36,725 nt of DNA from Streptomyces mesophilus (GCF_011044995.1 NZ_JAAKZW010000053.1:1-36725), one strand, 5' to 3'; counted from the first letter of the stretch, positions 24,251-33,526 are shown. Notes: generated by a model from the sequence alone, not told the origin. Made by a program: numbers and translations.

Positions 24251-25462
24251 TCAGGCCCGAGGGCTCGCCTCCGGCAGCGGTGCGGCGCTCGGCGCGTCTT
24301 TGTCGCGGCCGGCCGAGCGGAGCACACCGGCGAACAGGATCAGGCCCACGGCCAGCGTGGTGACCAGGGCGAACGACACCATCAGCGAGGTGGCGTCGGC
24401 GACGGCGCCGATGGCCGAGGGGGCGATGAGCCCCGAGGTGTACGTGATGGTCGCGACGCCCGCGATGGCCTGGCTCGGGTTGGGGCCGCTGCGCCCCGCG
24501 GCGGCGAACGCGAGCGGTACGACGACCGCGATCCCCAGGCCCATCATCCCGAAACCGGTCATCGCGACGGCCGGATGGCTGGCGAAGACGACCAACAGGC
24601 CGCCCCCGGTGGCCAGTACACCGCCGGCGCGCACCGTGGGCACCGGTCCGAAACGGTCGACGATCTTGTCCCCGGCGATCCGCGCGACGGCCATGGTGAG
24701 AGCGAATGCCGTGGTGCAGGCGGCGGCGAGGCCGGCCGACGTCTCCAGTTCGTCCTTGAGGTAGACCGCGGACCAGTCCAGGCTCGCGCCCTCGGCGAAC
24801 ACCGCACAGAAGCCCACCGCACCGATCAGCAGCGCGGACTTGGGCGGCAGGGCGAACCGCGGCGGCGCGTCCTCTTCGGGCGAGCTCGGCGGATCGAGCA
24901 CATAGCGGCACACGAGCAGACCGAGCACCGTGAGGACGGCTGCGGCGAGCAGGTGGTGGATGCGGGCGTCGGCGCCCAGATGCGCGGCGAACGTGCCGCC
25001 GGCCGAGCCGAGCAGGGCGCCCACGCTCCACATGCCGTGCAGACCGGACATGATCGAACGGCCCATCCGGTTCTCGGTCTCGAGACCGATCGCGTTCATC
25101 ACCACGTCGGACATGCCGGAGGTGGCGCCGTACACGAAGAGCGCCATGCACAAGGTGAGCAGGCCGGGAGCGAGCGACGGCAGGGTGAGCGACAGGGTCC
25201 ACAGCGCGAGGAGCACCCGCAGCGCGGCACGGGCGCCGAAACGGTGGCTGATCGCGGCGGCCAGCGGCATGGCGACGGACGCGCCGAGCGCGGGGAACGC
25301 GAGGGCGAAGCCGAGCTGTCCCGCGCTGAGCCCGGCATGGTCCTGGATCCAGGGGATCCGGGTCGCGAACGAGCCGGTGACCGCACCGTGCACACAGAAC
25401 ACGGCGGCCACGGCGTACCGCGCCCGTATCAACTCCCTTGGTATCAAGGTCGCTTCACTCAT
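24251..25462 (-). CDS. MFS transporter
   Basis: A 403-residue major facilitator superfamily protein with about 12 hydrophobic segments. The loop after TM2 contains Ile-Ser-His-Arg-Phe-Gly-Ala-Arg, and the second half repeats it as Ile-Val-Asp-Arg-Phe-Gly-Pro. Gly-Ser-Phe-Ala-Thr-Arg-Ile-Pro-Trp-Ile near the N-terminus recalls the YbjJ-like branch. The second ATG (25462) fits the GGGAGGGG ribosome-binding site better than 25465. It is divergent from a ROK regulator, which probably controls it. A sugar or sugar-derived ligand is suggested by the ROK partner; the cargo is not known. Confidence 0.83.
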   Translation of the reverse strand: MSEATLIPRELIRARYAVAAVFCVHGAVTGSFATRIPWIQDHAGLSAGQLGFALAFPALGASVAMPLAAAISHRFGARAALRVLLALWTLSLTLPSLAPGLLTLCMALFVYGATSGMSDVVMNAIGLETENRMGRSIMSGLHGMWSVGALLGSAGGTFAAHLGADARIHHLLAAAVLTVLGLLVCRYVLDPPSSPEEDAPPRFALPPKSALLIGAVGFCAVFAEGASLDWSAVYLKDELETSAGLAAACTTAFALTMAVARIAGDKIVDRFGPVPTVRAGGVLATGGGLLVVFASHPAVAMTGFGMMGLGIAVVVPLAFAAAGRSGPNPSQAIAGVATITYTSGLIAPSAIGAVADATSLMVSFALVTTLAVGLILFAGVLRSAGRDKDAPSAAPLPEASPRA

Positions 25463-25505
25463 CATTCCCCTCCCGGCATACAGAATCCGCGCTGCCGACG
25501 TAAAC

Positions 25506-25526
25506 TATCAGGAACCCTGCCTGATA
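25506..25526. promoter_or_regulatory. Palindromic operator between MFS and ROK genes
   Basis: TATCAGG (25506-25512) and CCTGATA (25520-25526) are perfect seven-base arms with a seven-base spacer in the 115-base divergent gap. The dyad is AT-rich relative to its surroundings and lies 44 bases before the MFS start and 55 before the ROK start. It is the obvious candidate site for the ROK regulator. Confidence 0.65.
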
Positions 25527-25580
25527 AATAGCGGCTCTGTTGCTCCGCCGGTCACGCATTGATCTGGAAGGATCCCCGGC

Positions 25581-26813
25581 ATGCCCGCCTCCCCCCGCAC
25601 CGCCCGAGCCATCAACGACCGGTCCGCGCTGCGTCTGCTGCACGACCAGGGTCCGCTCACGGCCGGGCAGCTCAAGGAGATGACGGGCCTGTCCCGGCCC
25701 ACGGTCGCGGATCTCGTCGAGCGGCTGCGCAGCGCCGGACTGATCGGTGTGGTCGGCGAGGCGGGCGCCGAACGGCGGGGGCCCAACGCGAAGGTGTACG
25801 GGATCGTGGCGGACATCGCCCATCTCGCGGCGCTCGACGTGCGCACCATGGGCGTCTCCGTGGTCGTGTCCGATCTGCTCGGGACCGTACTCGCCGAGGC
25901 GGCGCTGCCGATCGACGAGACCGGCGGCACGGAGATCGCCGTCGAACGCGCGGTGGCGCTGCTCGAGGAGACGGCGCGCAGCGCGGGCGCCCGCGAGCTG
26001 CACAGCGTCGGCATCGGGGCGCCCGGCCTGATCGACCCGACGACCGGCGAACTGCGCGACTCCGGCGGTCTGCCCGCCTGGCACCGACGCCTGGTGGCCG
26101 CGCTGCGGAAGGAACTTCCCGCGACCGTGCTCGTCGAGAACGAGACGAACCTCGCCGCCGTCGCCGAGCGGCACGCGGGCGCGGCCCGCGACCGGGACAC
26201 CTTCGTCCTGCTATGGCTCGGCCACGGCGTCGGCGCCGCGGTGCTGCTCGACGGGCGGCTGCGCCGAGGGGCCTCGGGCGGCGCGGGCGAGCTGGGGTTC
26301 CTGCCCGTGCCCGGGACCGCGGGACTGCCCACGGCCGTCGACTGCGGGGGAGGCTTCCATACGCTGGCCTCTTCGCAGGCGATCGTCGAACTCGGCGCGG
26401 AATACGGGGTGTTCGGGCCCGGCCCGGTGGGGTCGGGGCCGGCCGGTGAGGGGGTGGTCCGCACCGCGGTGGGGGCCCTCAGCGCACCGGACCTCGAACT
26501 CACGGCGACGGGCACCGAGCCGCCCGCCGCCGCACACGCCGCTGCCTTCCTCGACACCCTCGCCGACCGCGTCGCCCTCGCCGTCGCCGCCACCGCCGCG
26601 GTCCTCGACCCCGGCTGTGTGGTCCTCGGCGGCGAGATCGGCTGCGCGGGCGGCCCCGAACTCGCCCACCGCGTCGAAGAACGCGTCGCCGCGCTCTCCC
26701 CGCTGCACACGGAGGTACGCGCGGGAGAGCTCGGCGGCGGCGCGGTACTGCGCGGTGCTTTGCTCGCCGCACAGGAAGCCGCTCAGGACGCGCTGTTCCC
26801 CTCGGAGTCCTGA
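25581..26813 (+). CDS. ROK-family transcriptional regulator
   Basis: This 410-residue protein has an N-terminal winged helix (about 10-70, with Leu-Ser-Arg-Pro-Thr-Val-Ala-Asp-Leu-Val as recognition helix) and a ROK sugar-kinase-like domain. The latter has Gly-Ile-Gly-Ala-Pro-Gly, Glu-Asn-Glu-Thr-Asn-Leu-Ala and Gly-Gly-Ala-Gly-Glu-Leu-Gly-Phe. The usual ROK zinc motif CxCGxxGC is not present; only Val-Asp-Cys-Gly-Gly-Gly remains at that place. It therefore probably binds sugar or nucleotide differently or has lost kinase activity. GGAAGGA precedes the ATG. It likely represses the divergent MFS gene. Its last codons lie in a 33-bp repeat shared with the convergent gene. Confidence 0.88.
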   Translation: MPASPRTARAINDRSALRLLHDQGPLTAGQLKEMTGLSRPTVADLVERLRSAGLIGVVGEAGAERRGPNAKVYGIVADIAHLAALDVRTMGVSVVVSDLLGTVLAEAALPIDETGGTEIAVERAVALLEETARSAGARELHSVGIGAPGLIDPTTGELRDSGGLPAWHRRLVAALRKELPATVLVENETNLAAVAERHAGAARDRDTFVLLWLGHGVGAAVLLDGRLRRGASGGAGELGFLPVPGTAGLPTAVDCGGGFHTLASSQAIVELGAEYGVFGPGPVGSGPAGEGVVRTAVGALSAPDLELTATGTEPPAAAHAAAFLDTLADRVALAVAATAAVLDPGCVVLGGEIGCAGGPELAHRVEERVAALSPLHTEVRAGELGGGAVLRGALLAAQEAAQDALFPSES

Positions 26814-27634
26814 GGCGGGGGCGAGTCCTTCCGGTAGGCGTCCTGAGGCGAAGGCGAGTCCTTCCGGTAGGCATCCAGAGGCGGGCGCGAGTCCTTCCGT
26901 ACGTACTCCGCCAGGTACTCGTCGAACGTGCCCTTCCCCACGGCCCGTTCAGGCGCGAGATGCCCACCGTGCACAAAGCCCTGATACGTCTTCCCGGCCA
27001 GCGGCACCTCGACGATCCGCCGGCTCTTCCCGACCGCCGCGAGGTACTTCTCGGCCAGCTGCCGCAAGGTGAACACCTCGGGCCCGCCCATGTCGTCCAC
27101 CCGCCCGAGCGGGTCCCCTTGGGCCAACTCCGCGATCCGTGCGGCCACTTCGTCCACGGCGATCGGCTGGGTGCGGCCGTCCTTCGGGATCAGCATCACC
27201 GGCGGCTTCGCCAGCGCCTCCAGCACCTGCACCACCAGATCGTGGAACTGGGTGGCCCGCAGTGTCGTCCAGCCGATCCCCGAGTCCTCGATCAGCCGCT
27301 CCACCTGGTGCTTGCCGCGGTAGTAGCCGAGCGGTACGGCGTCGACGCCGACGATCGACACGTAGACCAGATGGCGGACCTCCGCCTTCTTGGCGGCGGC
27401 GATCAGGTTCTGTGCCGCCTCGACGTCGGCACCCTTCTTGGGCGTCGTGGCGCAGTGCACCACCACATCCGCTCCGGCGGTGGCCTGCCCCAGGCCCGCG
27501 CCGGTCAGCAGATCGGCCGCCCACCAGTCGGAACGCCTGCTCATGGCCCGTACGTCATGTCCGGCGTCGCGCAGCAGTCGCGTCAGGGGTTTGCCGAGGG
27601 TGCCGGTCGCTCCGGTCACCAGGATCGTGCTCAT
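26783..27634 (-). CDS. NmrA-like NAD(P)-binding atypical SDR
   Basis: A 283-residue protein with an N-terminal NAD(P) loop Gly-Ala-Thr-Gly-Thr-Leu-Gly (near residue 8) and the NmrA/HSCARG-like pattern Val-Tyr-Val-Ser-Ile-Val-Gly-Val-Asp and Tyr-Tyr-Arg-Gly-Lys. Members are NADPH sensors or quinone/ether reductases. The last 35 or so residues are three copies of an 11-residue repeat (Tyr-Arg-Lys-Asp-Ser-x-Pro-x-x-Asp-Ala) not belonging to the family domain. GGAGGG precedes the ATG. It is convergent with the ROK gene and overlaps it by 31 bases. Confidence 0.82.
   Translation of the reverse strand: MSTILVTGATGTLGKPLTRLLRDAGHDVRAMSRRSDWWAADLLTGAGLGQATAGADVVVHCATTPKKGADVEAAQNLIAAAKKAEVRHLVYVSIVGVDAVPLGYYRGKHQVERLIEDSGIGWTTLRATQFHDLVVQVLEALAKPPVMLIPKDGRTQPIAVDEVAARIAELAQGDPLGRVDDMGGPEVFTLRQLAEKYLAAVGKSRRIVEVPLAGKTYQGFVHGGHLAPERAVGKGTFDEYLAEYVRKDSRPPLDAYRKDSPSPQDAYRKDSPPPQDSEGNSAS
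26808..26906 (-). repeat. Three 33-bp tandem repeats over two convergent gene ends
   Basis: Copies at 26808-26840, 26841-26873 and 26874-26906 read TCCTGAGGCG(G/A)... with GCGAGTCCTTCC near the middle. The first two differ at only a few positions. On the minus strand they encode the 11-residue C-terminal repeats of the NmrA-like protein. On the plus strand the TGA in the first copy is the stop codon of the ROK gene. Confidence 0.85.
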
Positions 27635-27830
27635 CGCGCCCTCCTTCGAGAGGTCTCACAGAGATCTCGCAGAGATGGAGCTCTTCGCAGGACTTTTCAG
27701 CCTGGCAGAGGGGCGGCATCTTGGCCCGGGCACCTACAAGACAAACGCAAACCTCCTGTGAGCCAGCCCACAGCCGCTCGCCCGTATGGCCGACGATCAG
27801 GCGTGGCACACTGGCTGTGTACCAGCAGCA
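27635..27830. promoter_or_regulatory. Divergent gap between NmrA-like gene and rib riboswitch
   Basis: Non-coding. Close to the NmrA-like start there is a run of GAGA-type repeats: GAGAGGTCTC (27648-27657), the perfect palindrome GAGATCTC (27661-27668) and GAGATGG (27672-27678). This is a possible operator for that gene. The promoter of the riboflavin operon must lie in the rest of the gap, but I cannot pick -35 and -10 boxes with confidence. Confidence 0.4.
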
Positions 27831-27957
27831 GCGCACTCCGGGGTCGGTGTAATTCCGAACCGGCGGTTACAGTCCGCGACCCGGTCACCTCCAGTGACCG
27901 GTTGACCAGGTGAAATTCCTGGACCGACGGTGAAAGTCCGGATGGGAGGCAGTGCGC
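27831..27957 (+). ncRNA. FMN riboswitch (RFN element)
   Basis: The conserved RFN blocks are all present: GGGGTCGGTG...AATTCCG, ACCGGCGGT...AGTCCGCGACCC, a variable hairpin (CCGGTCAC/GTGACCGG), GACC...GGTGAAATTCC, CCGACGGT.AAAGTCCGGATG and GGAGGCAGTGCG. The P1 helix pairs GCGCACT (27831-27837) with AGTGCGC (27951-27957). It binds flavin mononucleotide and shuts down expression of the riboflavin genes that follow. The ribD start is 155 bases further on. Confidence 0.96.
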
Positions 27958-28019
27958 GGCGGGCAGGCACGTTTTTCGTGTACGCCGCCGACCGTTCGAT
28001 CTTTGCCAGCCGAAGATCG
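27957..28019 (+). promoter_or_regulatory. Hairpins downstream of FMN aptamer (possible expression platform)
   Basis: Two stem-loops follow the aptamer. CGGCGG (27957-27962) and CACG (27968-27971) pair with CGTG (27977-27980) and CCGCCG (27985-27990) around a TTTTT loop. CGATCTT (27997-28003) pairs with AAGATCG (28013-28019). The first arm begins at the last base of P1, so aptamer closing could compete with it. Neither is followed by a U-tract; control could be by Rho-type or U-less termination. Confidence 0.5.
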
Positions 28020-28111
28020 TCGCAGTCCGGCGTTCCCGAGTGCTCCTGCCCGTGATCTCTGTCGTCATCGACAGGCCCCGGAGTCCGTGCCTTATGAGGC
28101 AGGAGGACCCG

Positions 28112-29215
28112 GTGGCCCCCACCGCAGCCGCAGCGCCTGATCAACTGCGTGACGCGATGCGTCACGCTGTCGCGCTCGCCGCGCGCGGACTCGGCTCCAC
28201 CAGCCCCAACCCGGTCGTCGGCTGCGTCATCCTCGACGCCCACGGCACGGTCGTCGGCGAGGGCTTCCACGAGCGGGCAGGCGGCCCGCACGCCGAGGTG
28301 CACGCGCTGAACGCGGCCGGTGACAAGGCCCGCGGCGGCACCGCACTCGTCACCCTCGAACCCTGCAACCACACCGGACGCACCGGCCCCTGCGCCCGGG
28401 CGCTGATCAAGGCCGGAATCGCGCGAGTGGTGTACGCGGTGAGCGACCCCAACCCCACAGCCACCGGCGGCGCACAGACCCTCCGTAACGCCGGAATCGA
28501 CGTCGAAGCGGGACTGCTCGAGGACGAGGCGCGCGCCGGCAACATCGCCTGGCTCACCGCCGTCAAGACCGGCCGCCCGTACGTGACTTGGAAGTACGCC
28601 GCCACCCTCGACGGCCGGATCGCCGCCGCCGACGGCACCAGCCGCTGGATCTCGTCGGCCGAATCCCGCGCCGACGTCCACCGCCTGCGCGCCGAGTCCG
28701 ACGCGGTGGTGGTCGGCTCCGGCACGATGCGCGCCGACGACCCGCACCTCGCCGTGCGCGGCATCGACGGCGCCGTACAGCCGCTGCGGGTCGTCATCGA
28801 CACCGAGGCCGCCGCGGTGCGGCCCGGCGCCCGGATCCTCGACGACGCGGCACCGACCCTGATCGCCGTCGCCGAGGACGCCACCACCGACCTGCGCCAT
28901 GCCGATGTCCTACGCCTCCCGCGCGCCGCACGGGGGTTGGACATCCAGGCCCTGCTCGACGCCCTGTACGCCCGCGGTGTCCGCTCCGTCCTGCTCGAAG
29001 GCGGCCCGACGCTCGCGGGCGCCTTCGTGGCGGCCGGCGCGGTCGACCGCGTCATCGGCTACCTCGCCCCCGTCCTGCTCGGCGCAGGACAGGCGGCGCT
29101 CGCCGACGCCGGAATCAGCACGATCACCGACGCGTTGCGGCTCGACGTGACCGAGACCGTACGGATCGGACCCGACCTCCGTATCACCGCCGCTCTGTCC
29201 CCGAAGGAGTCCTGA
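28112..29215 (+). CDS. ribD: Bifunctional pyrimidine deaminase/reductase RibD
   Basis: A 367-residue protein with an N-terminal deaminase (about 1-150) and a C-terminal reductase (about 155-365). Zinc ligands are His60 (in His-Ala-Glu62, the catalytic Glu), Cys85 and Cys94. The reductase begins with Pro-Tyr-Val-Thr-Trp-Lys-Tyr-Ala-Ala-Thr-Leu-Asp-Gly-Arg and carries Leu-Leu-Glu-Gly-Gly-Pro-Thr-Leu. It carries out the second and third steps from GTP to riboflavin. I choose GTG 28112, which has AGGAGG five bases upstream; an in-frame ATG at 28094 precedes that site. First gene of the FMN-controlled operon. Confidence 0.95.
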   Translation: MAPTAAAAPDQLRDAMRHAVALAARGLGSTSPNPVVGCVILDAHGTVVGEGFHERAGGPHAEVHALNAAGDKARGGTALVTLEPCNHTGRTGPCARALIKAGIARVVYAVSDPNPTATGGAQTLRNAGIDVEAGLLEDEARAGNIAWLTAVKTGRPYVTWKYAATLDGRIAAADGTSRWISSAESRADVHRLRAESDAVVVGSGTMRADDPHLAVRGIDGAVQPLRVVIDTEAAAVRPGARILDDAAPTLIAVAEDATTDLRHADVLRLPRAARGLDIQALLDALYARGVRSVLLEGGPTLAGAFVAAGAVDRVIGYLAPVLLGAGQAALADAGISTITDALRLDVTETVRIGPDLRITAALSPKES

Positions 29216-29217
29216 GG

Positions 29218-29856
29218 ATGTTCACCGGAATCGTCGAAGAACTGGGTGAGATCACCGCCGTGGAACAGCTCGGCGACTCCTGCCGGTTCCGCGTGCGCGG
29301 CAAGGTCGTCACCGAGGGCGCCGGTCACGGCGACTCCATCGCGGTCAACGGCGTCTGCCTGACCGTCGTCGAGTACGGCGACGACTGGTTCACCGCCGAC
29401 GTCATGGAGGAGACCCTCAAGCGCTCCAGCCTCGGCGCGCTCGCCGAGGGCTCCCGCGTGAACCTGGAGCGTCCGACCGCCGTCGGCGCCCGGCTCGGCG
29501 GCCACATCGTGCAGGGCCATGTCGACGGCACCGGCACGATCCTGGACCGCACCCCGTCGGAGAACTGGGAGATCGTCAAGATCGCCCTGCCGGCCGCACT
29601 CTCGCGCTACGTCGTCGAGAAGGGCTCCATCACCGTCGACGGCGTCAGCCTCACGGTGGTCGAGGCCGCCGCCGACCACTTCACCATCAGCCTCATCCCG
29701 ACGACCCTCGCGCTCACCACGCTCGGCATGAAGCAGGCCGGCGACCCGGTGAACCTCGAGGTCGACATCATCGCCAAGTACGTCGAGCGGCTGCTCGGCG
29801 ACCGCGCCACCACGGCCGACAACAGCACCACGACCACCACGGGGGACTCCAAGTGA
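29218..29856 (+). CDS. ribE: Riboflavin synthase alpha chain
   Basis: A protein of 212 residues with the duplicated lumazine-binding fold. The first copy starts Met-Phe-Thr-Gly-Ile-Val-Glu-Glu and the second around Gly-His-Val-Asp-Gly-Thr-Gly. Each has the Gly-Asp/Gly-Ser...Val-(Asn/Asp)-Gly-Val-(Cys/Ser)-Leu-Thr-Val motif. It dismutates two lumazines to riboflavin. The C-terminus is a Thr-rich tail (five Thr in a row). ATG 29218 is two bases after the ribD stop; the stop overlaps the next GTG (GTGA). Named ribE (ribC in some species). Confidence 0.95.
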   Translation: MFTGIVEELGEITAVEQLGDSCRFRVRGKVVTEGAGHGDSIAVNGVCLTVVEYGDDWFTADVMEETLKRSSLGALAEGSRVNLERPTAVGARLGGHIVQGHVDGTGTILDRTPSENWEIVKIALPAALSRYVVEKGSITVDGVSLTVVEAAADHFTISLIPTTLALTTLGMKQAGDPVNLEVDIIAKYVERLLGDRATTADNSTTTTTGDSK

Positions 29857-30496
29857 GCGTGCTCGATTCGCTGAACACCGAGGCCTTCACCGCCTTCGGC
29901 CAGCACATCCTCTGGTCCGACATGATCGGCAACACCTTCGGCCTCGCGGCCCTCGCGCTCGGCTGGAAGCGCTCGGTGTGGACCTGGCCCGTCCAGTTCG
30001 CCGCCGGCCTGATCCTCTTCGGTGCCTTCGCCGGACACCTCACGGGCAGCGCGGGCAAGCAGGTCGTCGTGATGATCGTGGCCGTCCTGGGCTGGATCGC
30101 CTGGACCCGCGGCCGCAAGGAAGCCCAGGACGGCTCCATAGCCGTGCGCTTCGCCACCTGGAAGGAGCGCGGCCTGATGCTCGCGGCCGCGGCCGCCGGC
30201 ACCGTCGCCGTCGCCCTGCTCTTCAAGGCCTACCCGTCGCTGTCCTGGGACCCCTGGCCGGACGCGTACATCTTCGTCGGCACCATCGTCGCGATGTACG
30301 CCCAGGCCCGCGGCATGGTCGAGTTCTGGTTCGCCTGGCTGCTCGTCGACCTCGTGGGCGTCCCGCTGAACTTCGCCAACGGTTACGCCTTCTCCGGATT
30401 CGTCTACGTCATCTACGGCGCGCTCGTCCTGTGGGGCATGCGCGACTGGTGGCTGCGCTCGCGCGCCACCGCCCCGGCCCTGGAAGGAGCCCCGGC

Positions 30497-30500
<4 letters not shown>
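29853..30500 (+). CDS. ribM: RibM/PnuC-family riboflavin transporter
   Basis: A membrane protein of 215 residues with about seven hydrophobic segments and the aromatic-rich PnuC pattern: Trp-Pro-Val-Gln-Phe, Trp-Ile-Ala-Trp-Thr-Arg, Glu-Phe-Trp-Phe-Ala-Trp and Tyr-Val-Ile-Tyr-Gly. PnuC proteins move nicotinamide riboside. The homologue inside actinobacterial rib operons, RibM, imports riboflavin and its analogues by facilitated diffusion. It is coupled to ribE (GTGA) and ribBA (ATGA), so it shares FMN control. A vitamin specificity for riboflavin is inferred from location. Confidence 0.9.
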
Positions 30501-31753
<1,253 letters not shown>

Positions 31754-31808
31754 ACACCCCTGGCAGCACCCCCTGTTCCAAGTACCGGACTACCGAGGAG
31801 AAGAGCAC

Positions 31809-32294
31809 GTGAGCGGCAAGGGCGCACCCGAACTCAGCGTGAAGAACTGCGGCGACCTGCGGGTCGCGGTCATCGCCGCGCAGTGGCACGAGAAGGTCAT
31901 GGACGGCCTCGTCGACGGCGCTCTGCGCGCCCTGCACGAGCTGGGCATCGACGAGCCGACCCTGCTTCGCGTCCCGGGCAGCTTCGAGCTGCCCGTCGTC
32001 GCCAAGGTCCTCGCCGGCCGCGGCTACGACGCGATCGTCGCGCTCGGTGTGGTCATCCGCGGCGGCACCCCGCACTTCGAGTACGTCTGCCAGGGCGTGA
32101 CGCAGGGCCTCACCCAGGTCTCCGTGGACACCGGCGTCCCGATCGGCTTCGGCGTGCTGACCTGCGACACCGAGGAGCAGGCGCTCGACCGCGCCGGCAT
32201 CGAGGGCTCCACCGAGGACAAGGGCCACGAGGCCGTCACCGCGGCCGTGGCCACGGCGACCACGCTGCGTACCGTCTCGGAACCCTGGCGTTAG
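31809..32294 (+). CDS. ribH: Lumazine synthase RibH
   Basis: A 161-residue protein matching 6,7-dimethyl-8-ribityllumazine synthase. Val-Pro-Gly-Ser-Phe-Glu-Leu-Pro, Ala-Leu-Gly-Val-Val-Ile-Arg-Gly-Gly-Thr-Pro-His89 (the proton-transfer His) and Gly-Phe-Gly-Val-Leu-Thr are family blocks. It condenses the RibA and RibD products into lumazine, forming an icosahedral or pentameric shell. The GTG start has GAGGAG seven bases before it. It lies 55 bases after ribBA and is the last rib gene of the operon. Confidence 0.96.
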   Translation: MSGKGAPELSVKNCGDLRVAVIAAQWHEKVMDGLVDGALRALHELGIDEPTLLRVPGSFELPVVAKVLAGRGYDAIVALGVVIRGGTPHFEYVCQGVTQGLTQVSVDTGVPIGFGVLTCDTEEQALDRAGIEGSTEDKGHEAVTAAVATATTLRTVSEPWR

Positions 32295-32319
32295 TACGGC
32301 ACGGAGAGCGGCGTAGAGT
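32291..32319 (+). promoter_or_regulatory. Probable leaderless promoter of hisE
   Basis: TAGAGT (32314-32319) fits the actinobacterial -10 form TANNNT and ends nine bases before the hisE ATG. Transcription would start about 32326, giving a leaderless or nearly leaderless mRNA. This agrees with the lack of a good ribosome-binding site. TTAGTA (32291-32296), 17 bases upstream, is a weak -35 that contains the ribH stop codon. Confidence 0.5.
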
Positions 32320-32328
32320 AAGACCATC

Positions 32329-32601
32329 ATGTCCAAGAAGACTTTTGAGGAGCTCTTCGCCGAGCTCCAGCACAAGGCCGCCAACGGCGACCCCGCCACC
32401 TCCCGTACCGCCGAACTGGTGGACAAGGGCGTGCATGCCATCGGCAAGAAGGTCGTCGAAGAGGCCGCCGAAGTCTGGATGGCCGCCGAGTACGAGGGCA
32501 AGGAAGCCGCCGCCGAGGAGATCTCGCAGCTGCTCTACCACGTCCAGGTGATGATGGTCGCGACCGGCGTCACTCTCGACGACGTGTACGCCCACCTCTG
32601 A
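32329..32601 (+). CDS. hisE: Phosphoribosyl-ATP diphosphatase
   Basis: A 90-residue all-helical protein with the MazG-like HisE pattern. Lys-Lys-Val-Val-Glu-Glu-Ala-Ala-Glu-Val carries the metal-binding glutamates, and Glu-Glu-Ile-Ser-Gln-Leu-Leu-Tyr-His the second acidic set. It hydrolyses phosphoribosyl-ATP to the AMP form, the second step of histidine synthesis. It probably has its own promoter and precedes hisG by 60 bases. Confidence 0.95.
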   Translation: MSKKTFEELFAELQHKAANGDPATSRTAELVDKGVHAIGKKVVEEAAEVWMAAEYEGKEAAAEEISQLLYHVQVMMVATGVTLDDVYAHL

Positions 32602-32661
32602 GCCACGCCGCCACCCTCCCGTATCACCTCCCGATCACTTCTACGCAAGGAAGCCGACCTC

Positions 32662-33510
32662 ATGCTGCGCATCGCCGTCCCCAACAAGGGTTCACTGTCC
32701 GGACCTGCGTCGGCGATGCTCCATGAGGCCGGCTACCAGCAGCGCAAGGAGTCCAAGGAACTCGTCCTCGTCGATCCCGACAACGAGGTGGAGTTCTTCT
32801 ACCTCCGCCCCAAGGACATCGCGATCTACGTGTCCTCGGGCAAGCTCGACATCGGCATCACGGGCCAGGACCTGCTGATCGACTCCGGCGTGAGCGCCGA
32901 GACGATCCTGCCGCTCGGCTTCGCCCGCTCCACCTTCCGCTTCGCCGCGAAGCCGGGGGCCGTGCAGAGCCTCGCGGACCTCGCGGGCCGGACGATCGCC
33001 ACCTCGTACGAGGGAATCGTCGCCAAGTACCTGGCGGAGCAGGGCGTCGACGCCTCGGTCGTCCACCTGGACGGCGCCGTCGAGACCGCCATCGAGCTGG
33101 GGGTCGCCGACGCCATCGCCGATGTCGTCGAGACCGGCACCTCGCTGCGCAACGCGGGCCTCGAGGTCTTCGGCGACCCGATCATGAAGTCCGAGGCCGT
33201 CGTCATCCGCCGCACCGGCGCGGACACGGAGGACGCCAAGGTGCAGCAGTTCCTGCGCCGCCTGCAGGGCGTCCTCGTGGCCCGTACGTACGTGATGATG
33301 GATTACGACTGCCGCGCCGAGCACCTCGACGCCGCCGTCGCCCTGACGCCCGGCCTCGAAGGCCCGACCATCTCGCCGCTGCACAGCGAGGGCTGGGTCG
33401 CGGTCCGCGCGATGGTCCTGGCCAAGGAGGCCCAGCGGATCATGGACGACCTGTACGCGCTCGGCGCCCGCGCCATCCTCACCACCGCCATCCACGCCTG
33501 CCGCCTCTGA
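32662..33510 (+). CDS. hisG: ATP phosphoribosyltransferase, long form
   Basis: A protein of 282 residues, the long HisG type with its own C-terminal regulatory (histidine-binding) domain at about 210-282. It starts Leu-Arg-Ile-Ala-Val-Pro-Asn-Lys-Gly. The phosphoribosyl-pyrophosphate pocket appears as Asp-Ala-Ile-Ala-Asp-Val-Val-Glu-Thr-Gly-Thr-Ser. It catalyses the committed step of histidine synthesis and is inhibited by histidine in this class, so no HisZ partner is needed. AAGGAAG precedes the ATG. Confidence 0.96.
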   Translation: MLRIAVPNKGSLSGPASAMLHEAGYQQRKESKELVLVDPDNEVEFFYLRPKDIAIYVSSGKLDIGITGQDLLIDSGVSAETILPLGFARSTFRFAAKPGAVQSLADLAGRTIATSYEGIVAKYLAEQGVDASVVHLDGAVETAIELGVADAIADVVETGTSLRNAGLEVFGDPIMKSEAVVIRRTGADTEDAKVQQFLRRLQGVLVARTYVMMDYDCRAEHLDAAVALTPGLEGPTISPLHSEGWVAVRAMVLAKEAQRIMDDLYALGARAILTTAIHACRL

Positions 33511-33526
33511 CCGACGGGTGACTGTG

